Of a DNA stretch of 38,973 nucleotides, positions 26,795 through 33,985 are shown piece by piece; the stretch's first letter is position 1, and the number at the start of each line of letters is the position of its first letter. The DNA is from a virus. The stretch spans positions 1 through 38,973 of the IMG/VR virus record IMGVR_UViG_3300007276_000114. One strand, 5' to 3'. Below the pieces are notes generated by a model, which saw only the letters and a program-made list of their open reading frames with translations, made no database searches and was not told the origin of the DNA. Made by a program: the position numbers and the translations under genes.

Positions 26795-27058
26795 CTATAG
26801 TTCTCCTTGAATGAATTGTTCTGCTCCCCCGAATTCGGGTATTTTCAATCTCTTACATTCACTACGCATACTATCTGCTGCTCCCATCAAATCTGTAACT
26901 GTCTTCTTACCATGAAACTTGTTATTGTACATACAATTGAATACAGCCGAAACAATCGCATACTTCTCAGGCTTAGAAAAGTGCTCTAAGACCTCCATCA
27001 CCTTAATCATACCCTGTGATACTTTTACTACATCAGCATTAGCTGAAAAAGAACTCAC
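26795..27058 (-). CDS. Small helical protein between RNA polymerase and SSB
   Basis: An 87-residue protein, all helical by pattern (VVKVSQGMIKVMEVLEHFSK, PEKYAIVSAVFNCMYNNKF). No motif or family that I recognise. GTG at 27058 is the start because GAGGAGG lies nine bases upstream inside the RNA polymerase gene; the first 20 bases overlap that gene. The stop is immediately followed by the SSB ATG. Position is where T7 has small class II genes such as gene 2, whose product inhibits host RNA polymerase, but there is no sequence basis for equating them. Confidence 0.68.
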   Translation of the reverse strand: MSSFSANADVVKVSQGMIKVMEVLEHFSKPEKYAIVSAVFNCMYNNKFHGKKTVTDLMGAADSMRSECKRLKIPEFGGAEQFIQGEL

Positions 27059-29459
27059 TATTCATTACCTCCTCTATCTTCAGTTCACCATATTTAGGGA
27101 CAGGAGGCAACTCGATATCTGTCATCTTCTGAACCTCAGCTTTGAAATTATGTAAAACATCCTCTGAATATATTTTGACAAACTCTTGTCTAATAACTTT
27201 AGATAGTATCTCCATGTCGCAAGCATGAGTGCCAAACGAATCATGAACCACCGCAAAGCTCTCGATACCATGCCGTCTCCTAGCTCCTAATATTGTAAAC
27301 ATTAAATGACTTGCATCATAGCTATGAACAAAGTTAGGGGCAATCCCATTACTCTGTCTATCCTTATTAAGTTTGTCTCCATCAAATGAATTAGAGAATA
27401 AGGAAGCAGCTTGTCCATTTATAACTGTCCTAATTTGTTTGACAGTAGACTTCATGTACTTCTGCTTGACTAAGAGTCCTATGGGTGTAGTCCAATACAG
27501 GCACTTATTTTCTTTAGCTAGTATCTTAGCTATACTTTGTAGCCAAGTCATGATCTCCTGAGCAGAGCTAACTGTAGTGCGTATGCCCTCATAGATATGA
27601 TATGCCAAGTACTTACAATGGGGCCAAAGACTGTTATTCTTATCCATGTTCTTGAACTTAATTCCCTTGTCCATCTGCTTCTTAAGTTCCTCGTAGATCT
27701 GTTCCCGCATGCCATATAGAGTAGAGCCATAAGGTGTAGTCATAACAGGACGTTTAACCATAGATCTATTTACGTCCTTACCATTGTTCCATAAATCACT
27801 ACCGTCACTATCATCCAACTCTATTCTTTTTACTACCTCTTGCCTAACGATATCGTAGATGTCTGCTGGTACATCATTAGGTAAGAGATTGACAGCTTTC
27901 CCTCCGTTCCCATCCCTTAGCATACCAGCAAAGTGCTGGAGACCGTTGCAACTTCCATCTACTGTCACAGGGATAGAGGAGATAAATTCTGGGTTGTTGT
28001 TAGCTTTAGTCCACTCAATACAGAAACTAAGAAACTGCCAAGGCTTATCAGCTTCCATCCACCAAGGCCATGCTTTAGGATCACTCCCACACTGCCTGAT
28101 AGACTTTTCATTATGTATAGTCCATTCATACCTATCTTCTAAAGACACCTTATCTTCACCAAAGCAGTTAGCTCCATGTATAGCAAGCCATGCTAGTCCG
28201 GTATCCCCAAGCTTCTTCTTTTCTGCAAACTTAAGTAAGCCTCTTGCACTATCCTCCCCCTGAGGATTGAGGAACGCAGTATTAGCATATAGTCTTCCTC
28301 TGAAATCAATGGTGTGAGGAAAATAGAATCTTTTTTCATCTTTAAACTTTCTTGCCATCCACATAAGTTGTGCGAATTGTATGCGTTTGGTTTTTCTTCT
28401 AACATTGTCTCCATGCATGAAGGTTGCTTCTCGTTTCCATTCCACTTGTTCATCTACTGTTCCTTCTTTCGGATATGGTCTAGGCATTGTCCTTTCTTCA
28501 AACTCAGGTATCACATTGCAGTGTATCTGGTTGGTGAATAAGTAATCCATTACACTAAACACTTCTTTGTTTATAGTCCATGCTGTTTCTTGAACGGCAT
28601 TAACAGCTGCTAGGAGCTCTGATAGATTTGTACTCTCTAGCTGTCGTTTATAGGCTACATCATTAGTCTTAATTAAGTGCATCTTAGTATAGACGTAATA
28701 TCCACCATCATAGATATTAGTCCACATTCTAGGTGAGATGATGCACGGCATCTTAACAGGATTGAGTAGCTCACAGACACTGTTCTTACCATCAATCCAC
28801 TCTAAGGACTTCTGAGTAGCTTCAAGCATGAAGGTGGTTCTTCTTTCCTGTTTGGTGGAGGTATACTTCTTGATCTCAAAGATCAGAGTAGTTTCAGCTA
28901 TGAGGCCTATTAGTAGTTGTCCAAGTTCTACCTTGATGGTAGTGGACCAGTTCCCCCACTCTATGTCAGCCTTCATAGAAGAGTGTACTAGGACCCTCTT
29001 TTGTTTCCTGTAGTTAGTAGTTCTCTTAGATAGGTCTCTGACTATTGTACCAAACAAGGCTGGATTAGTTTTCTGGAAATAGCGAAAGCGAGCCTCGTCT
29101 TCAATGAAACCCCCAATCTCTTGTGCAACTTTAACAAGTCTAACGGGTGTCGATAGGTGATTGACACATCCCTTAAGAGCAAGGAAAGCCTGTACAGTAG
29201 GATCAAGTTCTGTGAGTTTTTCGAGTGCTTGAGCTGAGTAGTTAAGAGGTTCCCCTTTACTAGACTTGAAGATAAGATCCTCAATGCTGCGTGATACTTT
29301 AGCAACGGACTTTCTGATAAACTGAATCCCTGGAGGTGTTGTGGCTTCATGTTTCCCCTTTCTGGCAGCAGCATTCTCATCTCTATATCTCTTGAGACCT
29401 AGCTTTACCATCTCAGCTTCTAATAGTTTCTGCCTATTTAACACTACTTCAACCCCCAC
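27039..29459 (-). CDS. Single-subunit DNA-directed RNA polymerase, T7 gp1-like
   Basis: 806 residues (T7: 883). Catalytic residues are all present: D501 in TVDGSCNGLQHFAG (T7 D537), K569 and Y577 in VKRPVMTTPYG (T7 K631 and Y639, same spacing) and D740 in VVHDSFGT (T7 D812). IDFRGRLYANTAFLNPQGED and IAPNFVHSYDASHL are strongly T7-like, and the C-terminus EFFFS parallels DFAFA. The shorter length comes partly from a missing segment between D501 and K569. The specificity-loop region (about 670-700) differs from T7, so promoters will differ. Start is GTG 29459 (GTG 29444 possible), overlapping the oxygenase stop. It transcribes middle and late genes. Confidence 0.97.
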   Translation of the reverse strand: MGVEVVLNRQKLLEAEMVKLGLKRYRDENAAARKGKHEATTPPGIQFIRKSVAKVSRSIEDLIFKSSKGEPLNYSAQALEKLTELDPTVQAFLALKGCVNHLSTPVRLVKVAQEIGGFIEDEARFRYFQKTNPALFGTIVRDLSKRTTNYRKQKRVLVHSSMKADIEWGNWSTTIKVELGQLLIGLIAETTLIFEIKKYTSTKQERRTTFMLEATQKSLEWIDGKNSVCELLNPVKMPCIISPRMWTNIYDGGYYVYTKMHLIKTNDVAYKRQLESTNLSELLAAVNAVQETAWTINKEVFSVMDYLFTNQIHCNVIPEFEERTMPRPYPKEGTVDEQVEWKREATFMHGDNVRRKTKRIQFAQLMWMARKFKDEKRFYFPHTIDFRGRLYANTAFLNPQGEDSARGLLKFAEKKKLGDTGLAWLAIHGANCFGEDKVSLEDRYEWTIHNEKSIRQCGSDPKAWPWWMEADKPWQFLSFCIEWTKANNNPEFISSIPVTVDGSCNGLQHFAGMLRDGNGGKAVNLLPNDVPADIYDIVRQEVVKRIELDDSDGSDLWNNGKDVNRSMVKRPVMTTPYGSTLYGMREQIYEELKKQMDKGIKFKNMDKNNSLWPHCKYLAYHIYEGIRTTVSSAQEIMTWLQSIAKILAKENKCLYWTTPIGLLVKQKYMKSTVKQIRTVINGQAASLFSNSFDGDKLNKDRQSNGIAPNFVHSYDASHLMFTILGARRRHGIESFAVVHDSFGTHACDMEILSKVIRQEFVKIYSEDVLHNFKAEVQKMTDIELPPVPKYGELKIEEVMNSEFFFS

Positions 29460-29980
29460 ATAACTAAGGTTTTTCTGACACCTTTTTTAACCGGATCAAC
29501 TTTATGTCTCCAGCCAGCAGGAAATACTGTAAGCATACCATATTCTTTATGTACTTTAGTTATATGATCCCCACTATCAATCTTGAGCTGTCCACCACTG
29601 TAGGCCTTAGGGCTCGTGAGTTGTAACACTCCCGCCAAGACTCTGTTATTCACTACACTGTCTTCTTTTTTATCATTGCCTATATCCCTATGCCACCTGT
29701 AGTGTCCACCATTCTGATACACAGAGAACTGGAAGGCTTGCATCATGGTTATAGGTGCTGTGGTGAAATACTTAGCAGCCTGAGTAAATAACCATAGGTT
29801 CTCTGCTACGGGCTGTATCCAAGAGATATCAGTCTTACGTTTGCTATGGTTAACTACATCTTTACCCTTGGATAGGACCTTAGCATCAAAGATACCTGCT
29901 CCATATCCTAGGGTTATGATTTCATCTATTTCAGCCTTGGTGAAGGCTCCTGAGTAATGAATAGGGTACTTAGTGTTCAT
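29444..29980 (-). CDS. 2-oxoglutarate/Fe(II)-dependent oxygenase (PKHD/P4H type)
   Basis: A 178-residue double-stranded beta-helix dioxygenase. Fe(II) ligands H97 and D99 (YRWHRD) and H159 (GWRHKV), with R169 ten residues later for 2-oxoglutarate, are all present. FSVYQNGGHYRWHRD and LTSPKAYSGGQLKI, LTVFPAGWRHKV are the family signature. Marine phages often carry such enzymes, with mostly unknown substrates (protein, nucleic acid or small molecule). It lies just before RNA polymerase and overlaps both neighbours, with GGGGAGA upstream of ATG 29980, so it is an early gene. It is not obviously a TET/JBP-type 5mC oxygenase. Confidence 0.92.
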   Translation of the reverse strand: MNTKYPIHYSGAFTKAEIDEIITLGYGAGIFDAKVLSKGKDVVNHSKRKTDISWIQPVAENLWLFTQAAKYFTTAPITMMQAFQFSVYQNGGHYRWHRDIGNDKKEDSVVNNRVLAGVLQLTSPKAYSGGQLKIDSGDHITKVHKEYGMLTVFPAGWRHKVDPVKKGVRKTLVMWGLK

Positions 29981-30200
29981 ATCTATCTCCCCAGTACTTT
30001 ATAAGTCTCATAATGTATATGAGTAATATCCCTGCATCCAATAGTATGATACCAAGCTGTCCCGTAGTATACCAGTAGTGTACCCAAGCAAACTGCATGA
30101 AGAAGCCTAACAAGACCCCAACCCTAGGAGACCACTGGAATACTACCGAATAGGCTGATATCAAGGTAGCAACACTATAACTGTATTGTACTAGAAGCAT
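29970..30200 (-). CDS. Small integral membrane protein
   Basis: A 76-residue, strongly hydrophobic protein with two or three predicted membrane segments (SVATLISAYSVVF, VGVLLGFFMQFAWVHYWY, LGIILLDAGILLIYIMRLI) and a charged C-terminal tail. Unusually rich in Tyr and Trp. Stop overlaps the oxygenase start. The ribosome site is weak, so coupling from the upstream gene seven bases away is likely. No family recognised. A membrane role early in infection, such as superinfection exclusion, is only a guess. Confidence 0.65.
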   Translation of the reverse strand: MLLVQYSYSVATLISAYSVVFQWSPRVGVLLGFFMQFAWVHYWYTTGQLGIILLDAGILLIYIMRLIKYWGDRYEH

Positions 30201-30207
30201 ATACAGC

Positions 30208-30405
30208 TCATTCTACTTCATCATTAACATACAACTGAGACGGAGAGTCTCCTAGGCATATTGCATCCATACCCTGTTTGGCTATCTGACACTCTTCTAG
30301 GCTAGAGTGAGTGGAGTATTGGCTGTAGGAGCCATGCTTATACCATGAAGGCATAACCAGAAAGGAACTAAAAGCTGCGAGTACTATTGAAGCTAGGACT
30401 ATCAT
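30208..30405 (-). CDS. Small secreted or membrane-anchored protein with two cysteines
   Basis: A 65-residue protein with an N-terminal hydrophobic segment (MIVLASIVLAAFSSFLVMP), which would be a signal peptide or membrane anchor, followed by a soluble domain with two Cys (SLEECQIAKQGMDAICLGD) that could form a disulfide in the periplasm. ATG 30405 overlaps the upstream stop (ATGA), and AAGGAT precedes it. No family recognised. The 'E.C...K..M...' pattern resembles other tiny periplasmic phage proteins, including the one at 35913. Confidence 0.62.
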   Translation of the reverse strand: MIVLASIVLAAFSSFLVMPSWYKHGSYSQYSTHSSLEECQIAKQGMDAICLGDSPSQLYVNDEVE

Positions 30406-30704
30406 TGTTTATCCTTAGTTTTAAATGTCTTTATTATAGCAGTTATCCAAGGACCACGCACCATAACTGGATAATTAGTATCAGTGAGATAGCATAGTTC
30501 CTGTCCTACTGACTTACTATGGTAGATAGCCCATCCTGGTTTCTCAGGGCTAGTATGGCATGGTACTCTTACTGCCGAATAACTAGCTTGTACACCAGAC
30601 GGGAACGTAACTTGAATCTGATTATGAATCTCTCCCATGTCCCAATGTACACCCTGAGTCGCTGGTGGTATTAGTAATGTCAGTGTTATTAGTATCTCGT
30701 TCAT
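30402..30704 (-). CDS. Small probably exported protein
   Basis: About 100 residues from ATG 30704. The N-terminus MNEILITLTLLIPPATQG looks like a short signal peptide, and the mature part is beta-rich with two Cys (VRVPCHTSPEKPGWAIYHSK and QELCYLTDTNYPVM). The frame also opens at GTG 30740, but neither start has a clear ribosome site. I prefer 30704 because it places the hydrophobic segment at the N-terminus. First of three consecutive membrane or exported small genes. The function is unknown. Confidence 0.55.
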   Translation of the reverse strand: MNEILITLTLLIPPATQGVHWDMGEIHNQIQVTFPSGVQASYSAVRVPCHTSPEKPGWAIYHSKSVGQELCYLTDTNYPVMVRGPWITAIIKTFKTKDKQ

Positions 30705-30743
30705 ACTAGTATAGTAACATACTTGTAATACTGAGTCCACTGC

Positions 30744-30965
30744 TTATCTATTCAAGTATTTCTTCTTCTTGTCAGCAAAGTACTCATCACTAACTACTAA
30801 CTTCCGTTGCTTGCTAGAGTACTTATAGTTATATAACTGTGAGCCCTCTATGACATTTACATTAGTAACTTCCCCGTGCTTATAGGAAGTACAGGTCACT
30901 GAGTATATGTGATCACTGAGTGTTCCGTTGTTTAGTCCATTGGTTTTATAATTACTACTAGCCAT
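30744..30965 (-). CDS. Small basic protein of unknown function
   Basis: A 73-residue protein, rich in Lys, Tyr and Ser (NYKYSSKQRKLVVSDEYFAD, ending in KKKKYLNR). A beta-rich core is likely (HIYSVTCTSYKHGEVTNVNV). ATG 30965 has AAGGAT nine bases upstream. The frame is open to 31118 but the longer form overlaps the zinc-ribbon gene and has no better site. I do not recognise a family. It may be a nucleic-acid-binding early protein on charge alone. Confidence 0.6.
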   Translation of the reverse strand: MASSNYKTNGLNNGTLSDHIYSVTCTSYKHGEVTNVNVIEGSQLYNYKYSSKQRKLVVSDEYFADKKKKYLNR

Positions 30966-30969
30966 AGTG

Positions 30970-31353
30970 TTATCCTTTATATATTGGGACCTTGTGGTTA
31001 TGTCTGAGGTTATTCTCAATACCAGAATTAGTATTCTCTTCATCTCTTCTTTTAACCAAGTCAGCAGTGGAGAAGTTATACTCACTAATACGTTCTTTAC
31101 CCTGTAGATTCCTCTCATTGAACCTACCCTGAGGATATGGATCTACCTTGATCTCACCCTCCAGCTCCATGTGAACTATGGATATCTCACAGTTATCACA
31201 CCAAACTTGGAAGCCTCTGAGAGTGAACCCTGTAGACATCCTTGAGGTCTCCCTGTTATCACAGGTATCACACCTTACATGCTGAATGATCTGCTCAACA
31301 GGCTGGAACTGATTCTTATTCATTGACTTTAGTTTGTTAAGTTTGAATTGCAT
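30970..31353 (-). CDS. Zinc-ribbon early protein
   Basis: A 127-residue protein with CDTC and CDNC separated by about 25 residues (VRCDTCDNRETSRM ... FQVWCDNCEISIVH), a zinc-ribbon layout. The remaining C-terminal half is polar and probably flexible (KRRDEENTNSGIENNLRHNH). AAAGGAGAC precedes ATG 31353. First gene after the second control region, behind a sigma-70-type promoter candidate, so it is expected early. Small zinc ribbons in phages often contact nucleic acids or host transcription factors, but nothing here identifies a target. Confidence 0.7.
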   Translation of the reverse strand: MQFKLNKLKSMNKNQFQPVEQIIQHVRCDTCDNRETSRMSTGFTLRGFQVWCDNCEISIVHMELEGEIKVDPYPQGRFNERNLQGKERISEYNFSTADLVKRRDEENTNSGIENNLRHNHKVPIYKG

Positions 31354-31393
31354 TCTATCCGTCTCCTTTAAGGTTGATTGATCTTCTACTGTT

Positions 31394-31422
31394 AGACTAC
31401 CAAGGACTTATAGTACTGTCAA
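31394..31422 (-). promoter_or_regulatory. Candidate host sigma-70 promoter
   Basis: On the minus strand: TTGACA (31422-31417, perfect -35), 17-base spacer, TAGTCT (31399-31394; the T, A and last T of TATAAT are kept). It lies 41 bases upstream of the zinc-ribbon start at 31353 and would drive the operon leading into RNA polymerase. The spacer also holds CTATAAG, so an alternative use by the phage polymerase cannot be excluded. Confidence 0.45.
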
Positions 31423-31665
31423 GAACTATTATTGACTCATAGTACTAATAACACTTATAACCACTAATAAAAACTAAAAGTAACGTATAGGTCTATTAGT
31501 ACTAATAGTATACTAATATAGAGAATCGTACTTTCTCATGATACTCGTTTAGAAATGGTTATTTACAACCATCTTGATTTCAAACTAAAACTATCCAGGT
31601 TGAAAAAGTAAAATGGCAACCATATTGGTGGTCTATTTTGCTACTATTTACCCATTTCTAGATTT

Positions 31666-31800
31666 GTCATTTATTTGACGCACAGTCATATATTTGACAG
31701 TCATTATATTGACATGTCACTAATTTGACAGTCATATCTTTGACGCGTCACTATCTTGACATAGGTGTCAAGTCCTTGACTAATCAGTCAGATATTTGAC
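31666..31800. repeat. Array I: eight GTCA-N6-TGAC palindromic units
   Basis: Eight 14-bp units fitting GTCANNNNNTTGAC start at 31666, 31685, 31700, 31716, 31731, 31747, 31767 and 31787 (examples GTCATTTATTTGAC, GTCACTAATTTGAC, GTCAAGTCCTTGAC). Spacers are 1-6 bases, so starts are 15-20 bp apart. The outer GTCA/TGAC arms are invariant and the middle is variable and AT-rich, the pattern of a dimeric protein's binding site with two half-sites on about the same DNA face. The seventh unit is a longer palindrome (GTCAAG..CTTGAC). The first unit is identical to a unit in the array at 35.15 kb. Function is unknown: operator cluster or replication iterons are the main possibilities. Confidence 0.88.
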
Positions 31801-31806
31801 ACTCAT

Positions 31807-31823
31807 CCTCAGTGGCTCTGAGG
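31807..31823. other. Short GC hairpin beside array I
   Basis: CCTCAG (31807-31812) and CTGAGG (31818-31823) are exact inverted repeats around a five-base loop, six bases beyond the last array unit. No T-run follows on either strand, so it is not a typical terminator. It could be part of the protein-binding site or an RNA element. Confidence 0.45.
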
Positions 31824-31925
31824 TGGTCTTGGGCTGTGTTTAAATGTTAGTCTAATACTATCCTCCCCTTTTTAATCAAGTCTCAATCTGTGGCCCCTCA
31901 GGACCTTCTAGGCGTAGGCCTAAAT

Positions 31926-31940
31926 AGTGCCTATCCCTAC
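31926..31940 (-). promoter_or_regulatory. ATAGGCAC motif, candidate phage RNA polymerase promoter
   Basis: Minus strand GTAGGGATAGGCACT: the ATAGGCAC core is shared with sites at 34788, 35048 and 35087, and ATAGTCAC with 34913 and 34961. It lies in the second control region, pointing with the genes. I recall that phage Syn5 polymerase uses ATTGGGCACCCGTAA, which shares the GGCAC core. Weak on its own. Confidence 0.3.
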
Positions 31941-31949
31941 CCTAAATAT

Positions 31950-31992
31950 CAAATAAAACTAATAAAGGCCTCCAAAATGAATTGAAGGCCTT
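31950..31992 (-). terminator. Probable terminator of the early methyltransferase block
   Basis: On the minus strand AAGGCCT and AGGCCTT (31992-31986 and 31971-31965) form a 7-bp stem, extended by CAA/TTG after one mismatch to leave a six-base loop. A T-rich tail (TATTAGTTTTATTT) follows. It starts eight bases after the stop of the 79-residue gene at 32000, separating the 34.5-32.0 kb block from the RNA polymerase operon. The tail is interrupted, so efficiency may be modest. Confidence 0.6.
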
Positions 31993-31999
31993 GATAGTA

Positions 32000-32239
32000 C
32001 TATTTAAAATTTAAATATATCCTGATAGTTTCAGCATATTTTAGAGGTAGGGACTGATCATAGTGTCTTAAGTCTAATCCGTCTTTACGTTTGTGAGGGG
32101 CTCGACTACCGCTCCCTCTTTGAACTACTGTAAAGCCTCCTCCAAACTTTCCAAAGTGCCTGAGGCAAGATACAAAGTCTTTAGTCCTTTGGTTGAAAGG
32201 AAGTTTCACTAAGTATCTATAGTTGTTTTGATTTTTCAT
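32000..32239 (-). CDS. Small basic protein downstream of the DNA methyltransferase
   Basis: A 79-residue protein, basic and Gly/Arg-rich in the middle (HFGKFGGGFTVVQRGSGSRA then PHKRKDGLDLRHYDQ). The YRYLVKLPFNQRTKDFVSCL start suggests an alpha/beta fold. No family recognised. I chose ATG 32239 because GGGAG lies eight bases upstream and it follows the methyltransferase stop by one base. The longer frame to 32281 would overlap that gene. Tight coupling with the methyltransferase suggests a shared role, for instance DNA binding, but this is inference. Confidence 0.65.
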   Translation of the reverse strand: MKNQNNYRYLVKLPFNQRTKDFVSCLRHFGKFGGGFTVVQRGSGSRAPHKRKDGLDLRHYDQSLPLKYAETIRIYLNFK

Positions 32240-32240
32240 T

Positions 32241-33290
32241 TTAATATCTCCCAAAGAGTGAGTTGAGGTTTGGATAATCATTAAGATTTAAGATACTATG
32301 GAAAGTTTTTAGTCCTTTGAGTAACTCAGCAATAATATCTACAGTGAAACCATTGCCTATCATTTTATACCTTTGAGTATTGCTAATCTTGGTCTCCTTA
32401 TCGTTTATTATTCCCATAGCGGTATAACCTACCTCTAAAGTTTGGAGTCTCTCACACTCATTAACTGATAGCATCCTAACGTGGTCCTTCTCTAAGTATT
32501 TAGGTTGTCGATGACCTCCTTGACTCGTAGTTATAGTTGAGGATTTCCCCTCCTTTGAATAGAACCTTCTAATAGACTCGTTACCTTTAATATTGATATT
32601 TCCTAGGTGAATCAGACCTAATGCAGACCTCTTAGGATTTTCAAATAGGTCAAAGTCGGTGTAGACTAATTGTCGCCTTCTCTTCTCTTTGTATTGTTTT
32701 AGACTTCCCCCTTTATGATAGTTTGCATCTACACAATAACTTTTATCTCTATCAACATGCCCTGAGTCAATAATGTCTTTAAGCAAAATTCCTTTATCTT
32801 TAATGGTGTGTAGCATTGGAATATTAGTCCAATAAAGTCTTTGTCTATTTTGGCCCGATACTAAAGAACTATTGAGCCTATGAATTGAAAACTCCCCTAC
32901 CGTCTCTTTTAATAACTCATTAATAATCATTTCGTGGTCTTGTTTCATCTTGACGTTTTCTAAAAGGAAGTACTTCGGCTTTATAATAGTTAAGCACTCA
33001 ATAACTTTATTGAATAGACTTCCCGTTTCTCCCTCTATTCCTTTACCATTACCACTAACACTATAATTTTGACAAGGAAAACCCGCTATTACTAAATCAA
33101 TATCTTTGAGGGAATTGAAGTCAATATTGTTAACGTCTCCTAGTCTTATAACTTCTGGGTGCTGGTACTTACTCACGCCCTCAGAATATTTATCTAATTC
33201 ACTCGCATAATATTTATTCACTTTTATACCACTTCTTTTTAAAGCGACTAATCCCATACTGCATCCATCAAACAATGATAAAACATTCAT
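32241..33290 (-). CDS. DNA (cytosine-5) methyltransferase
   Basis: A 349-residue C5-cytosine methyltransferase with motifs in normal order: I LSLFDGCSMGL (residues 4-14), IV GFPCQNYS with catalytic C73, VI ENVKMK (E111), VIII SGQNRQRLYWTNI (145-157), and X RYKMIGNGFTVDIIAELLKG near the C-terminus. The SGQNRQRLYW form and compact target region are those of solitary phage enzymes. No partner restriction gene is visible. It transfers methyl from SAM to C5 of cytosine, probably protecting phage DNA against host restriction. AAGGAG precedes ATG 33290. As an early gene it would modify DNA before or during replication. The target sequence is unknown. Confidence 0.95.
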   Translation of the reverse strand: MNVLSLFDGCSMGLVALKRSGIKVNKYYASELDKYSEGVSKYQHPEVIRLGDVNNIDFNSLKDIDLVIAGFPCQNYSVSGNGKGIEGETGSLFNKVIECLTIIKPKYFLLENVKMKQDHEMIINELLKETVGEFSIHRLNSSLVSGQNRQRLYWTNIPMLHTIKDKGILLKDIIDSGHVDRDKSYCVDANYHKGGSLKQYKEKRRRQLVYTDFDLFENPKRSALGLIHLGNINIKGNESIRRFYSKEGKSSTITTSQGGHRQPKYLEKDHVRMLSVNECERLQTLEVGYTAMGIINDKETKISNTQRYKMIGNGFTVDIIAELLKGLKTFHSILNLNDYPNLNSLFGRY

Positions 33291-33292
33291 AA

Positions 33293-33985
33293 TTATATTT
33301 TCTCCTTAAGCATTACAAGTGAATCCCCTTGATGATCATCCAACCATCTAAAGTCACTGATATCACCATCGGTAAAAGAAGAACACTTATCTTTTAATAA
33401 TTGGACCTCCCAACTATCTTTTTCTTTTTGTATAACTGCTACGTTATAACCAAGCCTTAACGCCTCCAATGATTCTTTGATGTTACTAGGCTGAGTCTCA
33501 GTCGCATCTATATAACTATAAGTCAAGTGGTAGTTGGTGAAAGGATTGCTTTTTAGTCTTTCAAGACTCTTTGTATAGTCCCAAAATTGGACCTCGTAAA
33601 AATGATTAAATATTACACTTCCTTTAATAAAGTACTTCTCATTGTCCCAGTCGATATCTGAAAACCCATTTAATCTAATACAACACTCCTTCCCCTTCTT
33701 TAAACTTCTCTTAATTTGATTATTTATTTCTTTTTCAAGCTTCAACATAAAAGATGGAGTATCAGATAATAATAAATCAACTCGTTTTTTCCTCCCTTTG
33801 ATAACCGTTTCAGGGTAGACCTTAGCAAAGCCTTTAAAGGATAAACAATTAGAAATACAGTTCTTATAATAGGGATTATCACAAACATGTTTAGATGGTA
33901 ATAATTGAAGTATGGAAGCTTCATAGTTCGGGAATAGCTTTAAGGTTTTATCTATCTTGGTGTTACTTGTAAGTAGTTTATTCAT
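33293..33985 (-). CDS. Conserved phage/plasmid protein of unknown function (DUF7227-like)
   Basis: About 230 residues. The pattern matches a widespread phage and plasmid family that I recall as DUF7227 (name unverified): LLPSKHVCDNPYYKNCISNC (a three-Cys cluster near the N-terminus), ECCIRLNGFSDIDWDNEKYF, EVQFWDYTKSLERLK, NYHLTYSYIDATE, LGYNVAVIQKEK and FRWLDDHQGDSLVMLK. The Cys cluster may bind metal. The biochemical role is not known to me. ATG 33985 overlaps the preceding stop (TAATG). ATG 34003 is an alternative. It lies two bases before the methyltransferase gene, so it is made together with it. Confidence 0.75.
   Translation of the reverse strand: MNKLLTSNTKIDKTLKLFPNYEASILQLLPSKHVCDNPYYKNCISNCLSFKGFAKVYPETVIKGRKKRVDLLLSDTPSFMLKLEKEINNQIKRSLKKGKECCIRLNGFSDIDWDNEKYFIKGSVIFNHFYEVQFWDYTKSLERLKSNPFTNYHLTYSYIDATETQPSNIKESLEALRLGYNVAVIQKEKDSWEVQLLKDKCSSFTDGDISDFRWLDDHQGDSLVMLKEKI

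Larger units (their letters stand above)
31354..31999 (-). other. Second non-coding control region
   Basis: This 646-base stretch between the methyltransferase block and the zinc-ribbon gene has no plausible gene. From right to left it holds a terminator-like hairpin for the upstream block, one ATAGGCAC motif, a short CCTCAG/CTGAGG hairpin, the eight-unit GTCA-N6-TGAC array, an AT-rich stretch (31440-31660) with TATTAGTACTAATAG-type palindromes, and a sigma-70-type promoter candidate. I see no tRNA. Confidence 0.7.

Noticed and set aside
31666-31800. CRISPR array
   Set aside because: Repeats are only 14 bp with variable centres and 1-6 bp spacers; no cas genes. This is an operator- or iteron-like array.
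31666-31800. Tandem sigma-70 promoters from the repeated TTGAC(A)
   Set aside because: TTGAC looks like a -35 box, but I find no matching -10 at 16-18 bp for the units, and the conserved feature is the palindrome with GTCA arms.
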